Assembly: GCA_051660685.1 (NCBI GenBank)
Contig: JBOFQB010000103.1
Coordinates: 1 to 15,266, forward strand
Length of the DNA: 15,266 bases
Reading direction: 5' to 3'
Source: JAVBSX01 sp051660685
GTDB lineage: Bacteria > Planctomycetota > Planctomycetia > Pirellulales > Thermoguttaceae
In this document: positions 6,694 through 14,400 of the stretch, piece by piece
Layout: each line of letters begins with the position of its first letter
How positions within the stretch are numbered: the stretch's first letter is position 1
The notes under the pieces: model-generated
What the model was told of the DNA's origin: nothing
What the model saw: the letters and a program-made list of their open reading frames with translations, nothing else
Database searches by the model: none
Translations under genes and position numbers: made by a program

Positions 6694-6771
6694 GGTGTCG
6701 CACAAAAAAGGAACTGCGTCGCTGCGACATAAAATTGTCGTTGAACCGCAGAACGACGTTCTGCGTGTTTC

Positions 6772-6849
6772 CCCGTTTAGCCGAGGAACACCGTTCCGCG
6801 CGTATTGAAATCTCTGTACGCGCGATACGTTGTATCGCGGCTAAACGGG
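6772..6849 (+). repeat. Double-hairpin element with 12-bp terminal inverted repeats
   Basis: CCCGTTTAGCCG (6772-6783) and CGGCTAAACGGG (6838-6849) are perfect inverted ends. Inside are a GGAAC-ACC-GTTCC hairpin (about 6785-6797) and CGCGATAC-GTT-GTATCGCG (6821-6839). A second full copy lies at 11400-11473 and partial or rearranged copies at 9378-9446 and 1631-1660. A perfect relative of the first hairpin lies just upstream at 6747-6765. Confidence 0.8.
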
Positions 6850-7033
6850 AATTCAAGGACAATCTGGTGTTGTGAGATGTACATGCGTTTTGAAATGTTC
6901 TAAATAACACTATAAATGAGGTCCGTTCTTGACAAAACCGAATGAGGGGGAAAAAATAGAGTAGAGAAACAAGGGACACTTACGCCTCTTCCGTCATTAT
7001 CGGCTTTTCACCTTCCTCTTTCCTTTCATCATA

Positions 7034-8104
7034 ATGGACGATTTTTATAAGATTCTTGGGGTTGCCAAAACGGCGACGGACGACGACATTCAAAAGGCTT
7101 ATCGGACTCTTGCCCGCAAGTATCACCCCGATGTCAACCCTGATGAACCTAAAGCAAAAGAAAAATTCCAAAAGTTGCAGGAAGCGTATGAAACAATAGG
7201 CAATCCTGAAAAACGGAAAATGTACGATCAGTACGGAACGGCGGACTTTTCAGGAGCCGGTTTTGCAGGAGGAGGTCCGGGCGGAAATTTTCATTGGTCG
7301 GGAAACGGTTTTGGACCGGGAACAGCAGGAGCGGGCAATGTCAACCTGGACGACATTTTGGGGATGTTTGGGGGGGGATTTGGCGGAAAAGGACCGGGTC
7401 GGGCAGGAGGAGGTGCTTCAAGAGAAGGGGGCGGTTCAGAGAAATGGGACGAATCAGCCGGTTCCAATCCGTTTTTTCAGTTTTTTGGCAATCGAGGAGG
7501 AGGAGCCGGTCCCGGACGGACACGACGTCCCGCAAAAATTCGGGGTGCTGACATTCAAAGCACGATTACCATTCCCTTTGGGAAGTCGATTAACGGGGGA
7601 AAAGAGGAAATTGTTGTTCAACGTCCTGGACAACCGGCTGAAACGATCTCGTTTAACATTCCCGTTGGTGTAACGGACGGTAAAAAAATTCGTTTGCGCG
7701 GTTTAGGCAATCCAAGTCCCAATCAAGGTGAAGCGGGTGATTTGCTGATAATGATTCGTGTTGAAGCACATCCTTATTTTCAGCGACATGGACATAATCT
7801 GTTGCTCAAGGTCCCCGTTACTTTGGAAGAAGCCGCATTAGGTGCCAAAATTGAGATTCCATCCCCCAAAGGTCCCGTCTCCTTGACTCTTCCGCCCGGT
7901 TCTTCAAGCGGAACCAAATTGCGTGTCAAAGGTTGTGGTGTTCCGATTCCAGCCAATTCCGCCGAAAAAACCGGAGATTCGGGCGATTTGATTGCCGAAC
8001 TCTCGGTCGTGTTGCCAAAAAACTGGTCGGATACCGAAAAGGACGTGATTCGCCAATTGACCCGGGATCATCAGATGCAGGTTCGTCAGCATTTAGGTTG
8101 GTAA
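7034..8104 (+). CDS. J-domain co-chaperone, class B DnaJ/CbpA type
   Basis: Stimulates the ATPase of an Hsp70 (DnaK) and delivers client proteins. The J-domain is residues 3-68, with the catalytic HPD at 31-33 and the usual ending KRKMYDQYG. A Gly/Phe-rich linker runs from about 71 to 165 and is unusually long, with DDILGMFGGGF (106-116) and NPFFQFFG (145-152). Two C-terminal substrate-binding beta domains follow (about 168-330), with GKKIRLRGLGNPSPNQGEAGDLLI (216-239) and GTKLRVKGCGVP (293-304). The four CxxCxGxG zinc motifs of true DnaJ are absent, so it resembles CbpA. At 356 residues it is slightly longer than usual. No Shine-Dalgarno site precedes the ATG; the upstream 30 bases are pyrimidine-rich. 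It converges on the MnmE-like gene with only 12 bases between the stops. Confidence 0.93.
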   Translation: MDDFYKILGVAKTATDDDIQKAYRTLARKYHPDVNPDEPKAKEKFQKLQEAYETIGNPEKRKMYDQYGTADFSGAGFAGGGPGGNFHWSGNGFGPGTAGAGNVNLDDILGMFGGGFGGKGPGRAGGGASREGGGSEKWDESAGSNPFFQFFGNRGGGAGPGRTRRPAKIRGADIQSTITIPFGKSINGGKEEIVVQRPGQPAETISFNIPVGVTDGKKIRLRGLGNPSPNQGEAGDLLIMIRVEAHPYFQRHGHNLLLKVPVTLEEAALGAKIEIPSPKGPVSLTLPPGSSSGTKLRVKGCGVPIPANSAEKTGDSGDLIAELSVVLPKNWSDTEKDVIRQLTRDHQMQVRQHLGW

Positions 8105-8116
8105 ACCCAAATCAGG

Positions 8117-9346
8117 TCAATAAGGAAAGGGTCCGATTGGAACAGCTTCAAACAATTGGGGCGGATTGGGGACCAGTCGGGCAACAATAACCCGGCACAA
8201 ATTCTCAAGACCAACTCCCTTGAGCGTACTGACTGTTTGATGTTCGGTCGGACTGTTGAGCGTCTTCAGTCCGTCTTGCACTTCAGGTAAATCACTTTTG
8301 GTGTAAACCGTTAAGGTTGGAACAATTCCAGTTGAAGGGGTTGCGTCAGAAGAAGAAGAAGAAGAAGAAGATGAAGAAGAAGATGAAGAAGAAGAAGATG
8401 AAGAAGAAGAAGATGAAGAAGAAGAAGAAGAAGAAGATGATGATGATGATGATGATGATGAACTGAGATCAATCAGATGCAGGATCAAATCGGCTGATTC
8501 GAGCAGTTGAGCAACTTTTTCGATCCCCGCTTGTTCAATCACGTTTTCTGTCTCGCGGATTCCCGCAGTATCGTAAAAACGGATCGACCAACCGTCAATC
8601 GCCGTTTCCACATTGAGAACATCCCGGGTTGTTCCGGCTGTTGCATCAACAATTGCCCGATTGTAACCGAGTAGGGCGTTGAAGAGACTGCTTTTTCCTG
8701 AATTGGTTTTTCCGAGCAGAACGACCTTAAACGGTTGAATCAGGTGTTCGGCAATTCGACGATTCTCTTTCAGACGGTCAATCCGGCATTTCGCTTCTTC
8801 GGGAGACGCTTTTTGAATTGCTTTAAGTTCCCGAAAATAAGCTCCGTTGAACTGGTCGAGCAGAATCTGGGCGGACCGTTCTGTTTTTGCAAACGGTAAA
8901 AGCAAAAGTGCGGCTTTTTCAATTTGACGTTGTAATTCTTCATCCTCCATTTGCGTTGACTTTTCCCCTGTTGGGGTCGGAGTCGGGATTGCGGTTGGGA
9001 TGGACCAAAAGTTCGTCGTGTCCTGTTGTAAGCCCGTTTGCCAATCAACCAGAATTCGCTCTTGTGTCAATTCCGGTTGTTCTTCGATTGACCCGAGTTG
9101 TTTTTCAATCAGTCGCAAGACTTCTTCGGAACCGTGAGAGTGCAGTTCGAGCCGATTGGGTTGAATCAGATGGAGCACCACTTCTTCGACGACAGGACCG
9201 AGTTGTAAACGTCCGAAAACGGGGCGATTGGGTTCCAGTTTCGGACCATGAAAATGTTGCAAGAGACGGGCAAGGGTTGGTTCGCCCTGAATGAGAATCG
9301 TTGCGATTGCGCCCCGACCTTGCGGGGTTAAACGAATAAGGGACAT
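8117..9346 (-). CDS. mnmE: MnmE/TrmE-like tRNA-modification GTPase with polyserine insertion
   Basis: MnmE works with MnmG to modify the wobble uridine of some tRNAs. The order fits: an N-terminal TrmE-like domain (1-100, with PQGRGAIATILIQG 8-21), a helical region (about 130-205), and an inserted G domain with P-loop GKTNSGKS (212-219), TAGTTRD (236-242), DTAG (259-262) and TKSD (349-352) instead of NKxD. The protein ends at about residue 409 with PPQLFEAVPIGPFPY. It lacks the final helical segment and the C-terminal FC(I/L)GK cysteine that canonical MnmE uses, so it may be a divergent planctomycete form with changed chemistry. Residues 295-333 are 39 consecutive serines, inside the G domain between strand LILHLID and the TKSD strand. 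No ribosome site is visible before the ATG. Confidence 0.85.
   Translation of the reverse strand: MSLIRLTPQGRGAIATILIQGEPTLARLLQHFHGPKLEPNRPVFGRLQLGPVVEEVVLHLIQPNRLELHSHGSEEVLRLIEKQLGSIEEQPELTQERILVDWQTGLQQDTTNFWSIPTAIPTPTPTGEKSTQMEDEELQRQIEKAALLLLPFAKTERSAQILLDQFNGAYFRELKAIQKASPEEAKCRIDRLKENRRIAEHLIQPFKVVLLGKTNSGKSSLFNALLGYNRAIVDATAGTTRDVLNVETAIDGWSIRFYDTAGIRETENVIEQAGIEKVAQLLESADLILHLIDLSSSSSSSSSSSSSSSSSSSSSSSSSSSSSSSSSSSSSSSDATPSTGIVPTLTVYTKSDLPEVQDGLKTLNSPTEHQTVSTLKGVGLENLCRVIVARLVPNPPQLFEAVPIGPFPY
8348..8464 (-). repeat. Trinucleotide repeat coding for 39 serines
   Basis: 117 bases made only of serine codons on the coding strand: one AGT, then eight TCA in a row, then runs of TCT broken by single TCA codons (AGA and TGA triplets on the plus strand). 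The tract is in frame and flanked by normal sequence (LIDL before, DATPSTG after). Imperfect triplet composition suggests growth by slippage followed by point changes, or the reverse. Confidence 0.97.
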
Positions 9347-9377
9347 GATAGGGGATAGGGTGTAGAGGGGACAGGGC

Positions 9378-9446
9378 GTTTAGCCGCGATACAACGTATC
9401 GCGCGTACAGAAGTCAAAAAACAGTCAAAACGTTGTTCTGCGGTTA
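9378..9446 (-). repeat. Double-hairpin element, rearranged copy in inverted orientation
   Basis: Read on the minus strand, it has TAACCGCAGAACAACGTT (from 9446 leftward), a spacer different from the other copies, then TGTACGCGCGATACG and the exact hairpin and GGCTAAAC end (9378-9407). The first hairpin is half missing (CAGAAC without its partner arm), so this is a decayed or recombined copy of the 6772-6849 element. Confidence 0.7.
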
Positions 9447-9448
9447 GT

Positions 9449-9723
9449 GCATTTCAATGATTGGGTATACACAACAAACGGTTAGAAGTGGTTTGTTTTC
9501 CGATTGGAACGCGGGCATCCTGCCCGCACATTTTTTTCTTGATGCAGGCAAGATGCCCGCGTTCCGACAAAATGTCCATCTTGTACCCGTTTGGGGTATA
9601 CCTATTTCACGCTTTTTTGACACCTGAAATTTTTTGAGTCCTGAAATTCAAGGACAGCATCTCTTAGCTGCATCGCAGCGACATTATTGTACCCGGGGTG
9701 AAACGCAGCGAAACCCCGGGTTA
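9449..9723 (+). repeat. Dispersed repeat interrupted by a nested element, copy 2
   Basis: Starts GCATTTCAATGATTGG and ends AACCCCGGGTTA like 6567-6693, with its own terminal hairpin CCCGGGGT (9692-9699) / ACCCCGGG (9713-9720). After GGGTATAC (9463-9470) it is interrupted by the element ending at 9601, then resumes with TTTCACGC. It also carries about a dozen extra bases around 9630-9645 (a partial internal duplication of CTGAAATT). Confidence 0.8.
9463..9601. mobile_element. MITE-like element, copy 2, with flanking GGTATAC duplication
   Basis: Flanked by GGGTATAC on both sides (9463-9470 and 9594-9601); the matching unoccupied site at 6581-6587 has GGTATAC once. Inner ends ACAAACGG (9473-9480) and CCCGTTTGGGG (about 9586-9596) are imperfect inverted repeats. 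The body is the same as 3388-3519 read on the other strand, except for the central 9506-9565 segment. That segment includes GCGGGCA-TCC-TGCCCGC (9511-9527) followed by seven Ts (9531-9537), so it also looks like a plus-strand terminator. No coding capacity. Confidence 0.7.
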
Positions 9724-9881
9724 CACTATGCGCTGTCCCTATCTCCCTATCATCATCTTGAAATCTTCGGCTGAAAACTGTAGGATAGGGAATGTTGTTG
9801 GGCAAAACAACGTATTGACTGTTCAGCGTGAGGACGTGATGAACGGTATTCCCTTTTGAAAAAAATTCAGTCAGGTTTGTT

Positions 9882-11405
9882 ATGAAATACATTTTGGCAC
9901 ATGATCTTGGAACGTCGGGAAACAAGGCGACACTTTTTTCGGAAGAAGGGCAATTGGTTGCAAGTGAGACGATTGCTTATGCAACGCACTATTTCAACAA
10001 GACTTGGGCGGAACAGAATCCTGAATTATGGTGGAAAGCGGTTTGCGATTCCAGTCAACGTCTTCTCAGCAAAACCCGAATACGACCTGAAGACATCGCC
10101 GTTGTTGCGCTCAGCGGACAAATGATGGGGTGTACCTGTGTTGATCGAGGGGGCAATGCACTCCGACCGTCCATTTTGTATTGCGATCAGCGGAGTGAGA
10201 AGGAAGCGTCGGCGATTCTTGAACACATGCCGCTTGAGGAGGGATACCGGATTACGGGACACCGAATTGCAGCCGTTTATGCCCTTGAAAAGTTGATGTG
10301 GGTTAGAAACAATGAGCCGGATGTTTACAAGCAGACGGCGTTGATGCTTTGTGCTAAGGATTACATCAATTTTCGATTGACGGGGAAGTTTGCAACGGAT
10401 TATTCGGATGCAAGCGGGACAAATGCGTTTGACATCAACACGATGAGTTGGTCGGAGAAGATGATTGAAGCAGCCGGAGTCGAACGGTCGATGTTTCCCG
10501 ACGTTTACGATTCGATTCACGTTTTGGGTGAAATTACGAAAGAAGCGGGAGATGCAACGGGGTTGAAATCGGGAACGCCGGTTTGTATTGGGGGGGGAGA
10601 CGGAAGTTGTGCGGGGGTCGGGGTCGGCTGTATCAAACCGGGAACCGCGTATAACTATCTTGGTTCAAGCAGTTGGGTTGCGTTGACCGTTAAGGAACCG
10701 ATTGTTGATCCGCAAATGCGGACCATGAATTGGGCTCACGTCGTCCCCGGGTATCTGCATCCGTCCGGCTCTGTTCAGACAGCCGGTTCAGCCTATCATT
10801 GGCTCAAAGAAAAAATCTGTACGGAAGAAAGCCTGATTGCCGCATCTGAGGGGAAAAATGTTTATGAATTGATGAACGAGCAGTTACGTCAAAGTCCCCC
10901 GGGCGCAAATGGACTGATTTTTTTGCCGTATTTGTTGGGTGAACGGAGTCCTCGTTGGAACCCTGATGCTCGCGGGGCCTTTATTGGCCTGACTCTTGCC
11001 TCTTCTCGTGCTGATGTGATTCGGAGTGTTATGGAAGGAATCACCTACAATCTTGGCCTGATTGTTGACATTTTCCGCAATCATGTGCCGATTGAGGAAA
11101 TGACGATTATTGGAGGTGGGGCGAAATCGCCGATTTGGTTGCAGATGATGTCGGACATCTACGATGTAACGGTTCGTCGCCCCAATTTTCTTGAAGAAGC
11201 AACATCAATGGGCGCAGCCGTTGTCGGCGGTGTCGGCGTTGGTCTTTTCCCGAATTTTGAAGTCATTGACCGGTTTATCACGATAGAGGAAACGTTGAAG
11301 CCGAACGGTGAAAATCAACGGCATTATGGGAAGATGAAACCGCTTTTTGACAAAGCGTATTTCTCGCTCGTCAGTCTTTTTGACGATTTAGCGAAAATCG
11401 TTTAA
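9882..11405 (+). CDS. xylB: FGGY-family carbohydrate kinase, xylulokinase type
   Basis: Phosphorylates a pentulose, most likely D-xylulose to xylulose 5-phosphate for the pentose phosphate pathway. Landmarks in order: N-terminal phosphate motif AHDLGTSGNKATLF (6-19), substrate-loop SGQMMG (78-83; the usual XylB wording is SGQMHG), CDQRSEKEA (101-109), catalytic-base motif GGGDGSCAGVG (237-247) with D240 the expected base, LLGERSPRWNPDARG (351-365), and the ATP-site GGGAKSPIWLQ (411-421) with EATSMGAA (439-446). The 507 residues are full length. M82 in place of the conserved His leaves the exact sugar open. No sugar transporter, isomerase or regulator gene is adjacent. A weak CAGG lies 7 bases upstream of the ATG. 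The stop codon lies inside the start of the repeat at 11400. Confidence 0.85.
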   Translation: MKYILAHDLGTSGNKATLFSEEGQLVASETIAYATHYFNKTWAEQNPELWWKAVCDSSQRLLSKTRIRPEDIAVVALSGQMMGCTCVDRGGNALRPSILYCDQRSEKEASAILEHMPLEEGYRITGHRIAAVYALEKLMWVRNNEPDVYKQTALMLCAKDYINFRLTGKFATDYSDASGTNAFDINTMSWSEKMIEAAGVERSMFPDVYDSIHVLGEITKEAGDATGLKSGTPVCIGGGDGSCAGVGVGCIKPGTAYNYLGSSSWVALTVKEPIVDPQMRTMNWAHVVPGYLHPSGSVQTAGSAYHWLKEKICTEESLIAASEGKNVYELMNEQLRQSPPGANGLIFLPYLLGERSPRWNPDARGAFIGLTLASSRADVIRSVMEGITYNLGLIVDIFRNHVPIEEMTIIGGGAKSPIWLQMMSDIYDVTVRRPNFLEEATSMGAAVVGGVGVGLFPNFEVIDRFITIEETLKPNGENQRHYGKMKPLFDKAYFSLVSLFDDLAKIV

Positions 11406-11473
11406 CCGCGCAAGCACCGTTCCGCGCGTATTGAAAACTCTGTACGCGCGGTACGTTGTACGCGCGGCTAAAC
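11400..11473 (+). repeat. Double-hairpin element overlapping the kinase stop codon
   Basis: GTTTAACCGCGC (11400-11411) and GCGCGGCTAAAC (11462-11473) are inverted ends with one mismatch. The element matches 6772-6849 in order, including TTCCGCGCGTATTGAAA. The second hairpin is the variant GTAC-GTT-GTAC with CGCG arms and a bulge. Its first bases provide the TAA stop of the kinase gene (11403-11405), and it fills nearly all of the 81-base gap to the convergent surface-protein gene. Confidence 0.8.
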
Positions 11474-11486
11474 ACCCGTCTACAGT

Positions 11487-14400
11487 CTACCGCCGACGAA
11501 ACCGCCGTGCAAGAGGCGCAGCGACAACGGCAAGCCCCAAAATCAACAGCGTTCCCGGTTCAGGAACCTCCGCCGGACTATCCAGTTTGGTAAACTGCAC
11601 CTGCCCGTCAACAAAAACGTAATCGTAACCACTCGTCCCGATCAGCGTGATACTGTCCCAACCGCCAACCATGCTTTCGCCAAAGTTCACTGCCCCGACA
11701 AAAAGGCTGCTCAGGTTAAAGCCGTTGACCATCGTGTCCAAATCAAACGCCGTAAACGAACTCATCATCCCAAATGTCTGCATTTCAGACGGATTCGCAA
11801 GGTTAGCCAAGTAACCCGAAAAATCAACCGTTACGGTCCCATTCAACGTGATCGTATCGGCAATAATCCGGGAATAAACATCGGAGGCGAGAGCATCCAG
11901 CACCAACGTTGCATTTTCACCCAGTGTAAAGGACCGATTCCCCACGTCCCCATAAATTGCCCCGTTCAGCAACGCCATCGTCCCACCATGAACCATCGTA
12001 TCTCCATACACCTTCGATTGATAGGTGTCAAACATGACTGTCCCCGTATAACCTTCTCCTCCGTTAATGTCAACGACAAGAGATTGATAGTCACGGTTGC
12101 TTTCAACAGGATCATAGAAAAGAATACTTTTTCCTGCGGCTGCCGCCAGATTCAGGTTCTGTCCGAAAGAACAATCCATATAAATGGCATTGGCCTCACC
12201 ACCGCGATGAGTATTTCCCCGAAACGTCATGTTACCCTCTTTGGCCGCAAATGTTCCACTCGAATGAAGATAAACGGCTCCACCAAGTTCGCCCGCCGAA
12301 TTGTTCTCAAACGTGTTCGTCCCCCCACTGATTGTTGTTCCGTAGTAACTGTAAATCGCTCCGCCATTACCTCCCGCCGAATTGCCAGAAAAGGTATTCG
12401 TCCCTCCACTAATCGTCGTCGAACCTTGAGATGCACCAATCGCCCCACCATACTGCCCTGCCTTGTTATCAGAAAAGGAATTCGTTCCACCACTGATCGT
12501 CGTGCCATAGGTACTGTAAATCGCACCTCCATTGTTCTCAGCCCTGTTACCCGCAAAGGTATTGGCCCCGCCGCTAATCGTCGTGCCATAGTTACCATAA
12601 ATCGCACCACCATCGGATTCCTCCGCCGTGTTGCCCGAAAAGGAATTCACTCCACCGCTGATCGTCGTGCCATAATTGCTGTAAATCGCACCTCCAGCAC
12701 CACGAGCCGTATTGCCCGAGAAAGAATTCGTCCCTCCAGTGATCGTTGTATTATAGTTACCGTAAATCGCACCGCCGGATTCACCCGACGTGTTGCCCGA
12801 GAAGGAATTCATCCCGCCGGAAAGCGTCGTACCATAGTAACTGTAAATCGCTCCCCCAGAGCCATGGGTTGCCGTATTCTTCGTAAAAGTGTTCGTCCCC
12901 CCAATGATATGGGCGACACTATTTCGGAAAGGGTAGGGGTTGGGGTAGGACCCAACCGGTTCACTGACGTAAATCGCTCCGCCATGACCTCCCGCCGTGT
13001 TGCCGGAAAAGGTCGTTGTTCCACCACTGATCGTAGTGCTATCCTCGGTGCCAATCGCCCCGCCATCCCCCTCCGCCGTGTTATTGATAAAGACGTTCGT
13101 CCCGTTGCTGATCGTAACACGACTCGCAGCAATAGCACCACCGGAGGCTGTAAAGGATTCGCCCCAGAATTCATAATGACCTGCTGCGGAATTGCTGAAG
13201 AAACTGTTGGTCCCGCCGCTGATGGCGACCTGATTTCCATAAATTGCCCCACCAGCCAAGCCTACTGTGTTACTGGTGAAACTGTTTGTTCCTCCACTGA
13301 TCGTGGTATCACCAAAAATTGCCCCACCGGAATCTCCTGCTGAGTTGCCGGAGAACGCATTAGTCCCACCACTGATCGTGACACCACTGTTAGCACTCCA
13401 AATCGCCCCACCGTAACCATAAGGGTATGCCATGCCATCGTATTCAGGGTATTCGCTGCCATGGTATTCCTCGATCCCACCTGCGGAATTACCAAAGAAG
13501 TTGTTGATCCCGCCAGAAAGAGTAACACCCCCTTGGCTGTAAATCGCACCGCCGTTGCCGTAACGGCTGCCAATTTCGTAAGAAATCCCACGTTCATTGT
13601 CCGTACCCGCGAGATTGCCGATGAAGTCGTTTGACCCACCGGAAAGGGTCACGCTACCTCCGCTGTAAATGGCACCGCCCGAACCATAACGGGAACCGTA
13701 GGGTCCATAACCATCACGGTCATAACTGCCACGATAAAAACCGGAATCACCTGCGGCATTATTGGTGAAGCGGTTGATTCCGCCGGAAAGGGTCACGCCG
13801 CCTTCGCTGTAAATCGCGCCGCCTTGACCGGCGAAATTGCGGGAGAAGCTGTTTTCTCCACCGGAAATGGTGATTGATCCACGCGGTTTGCCATTGTCAC
13901 GCCACGGCTCGTAGTTATTGGACGGCCAGAGGATGTCTGTCGCAATTGCCCCACCAGCCCCCGCGCCGTGGCTATCCCCATAATACCCATACCCTCCTGC
14001 TCTGTTGAGGGTGAACTCGTTTGTCCCGCCGCTGATGATGACATGCGAACTGGCAATCGCTCCGCCGACATTACTTATGTACCCCCCCAAAGCCTCGTTG
14101 CCCCAGAAGGTATTTGTCCCTCCGCTGATTGTCGTGGATCCGCCAAGGAACCCCTCACTGATCATCTCCCTGTCATGGTCCGTCCCGGCAATCGCTCCTC
14201 CAATAGCGACTCGGGCACCACCGCCCCCTACCCGATTACCGCCGAACACGTTCGTTCCGTCGCTGATCGTCGTGCTACCGGCAATGGCACCTCCGGCCTC
14301 ACTCGCCCCGTTGTTGGTGAAGGAGTTTGCCCCGCCATTGATGGTGACCTGATCTCCGGCAATTGCCCCGCCGAATACTTCGGCTGCATTGCCCTCAAAC

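Larger units (their letters stand above)
6473..7033. other. Intergenic region, largely repeats
   Basis: No convincing gene between the divergent RluA-like and J-domain genes. From left to right: a GCAGAAC-CAT-GTTCCGC hairpin (about 6539-6555), the 127-base repeat (6567-6693), a perfect CGCAGAAC-GAC-GTTCTGCG hairpin (6747-6765), the 78-base double-hairpin element (6772-6849), then about 180 bases of unremarkable DNA. That last part contains TTGACA at 6929-6934, a perfect -35 box on the plus strand, but no good -10 at the right spacing. Confidence 0.7.
9347..9881. other. Intergenic region between divergent mnmE-like and kinase genes
   Basis: No convincing gene. It contains a low-complexity GATAGGGG stretch just upstream of the mnmE-like start, the inverted double-hairpin element (9378-9446), the long repeat (9449-9723) with the MITE-like element inside it, and about 160 bases before the kinase start. 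That last part has TTGACT at 9815-9820 but no convincing -10. Confidence 0.7.

Noticed and set aside
6929..6960. TTGACA as the J-domain gene promoter
   Set aside because: The -35 box is perfect, but the region 16-18 bases downstream is AAAAAATAG without a credible -10, so it was not listed as a promoter.
6653..6979. 108-codon minus-strand frame between the RluA-like and J-domain genes
   Set aside because: Its translation is mostly the translated repeats at 6663-6849, and the same peptide fragments recur wherever the repeats occur.
8346..8464. GAAGAAGAT tract as a plus-strand acidic protein or regulatory repeat
   Set aside because: The minus-strand frame is an intact MnmE-like protein across the whole tract, and the plus strand has no long frame with a start here.
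11988..13343. A 451-codon open frame on the plus strand opposite the surface-protein gene
   Set aside because: It is the antisense of the repeat region. Its sequence is a monotonous Arg/Thr/Ile string with no domain, and repeat periodicity in the real gene explains the lack of stops. The same holds for 13968-14750.
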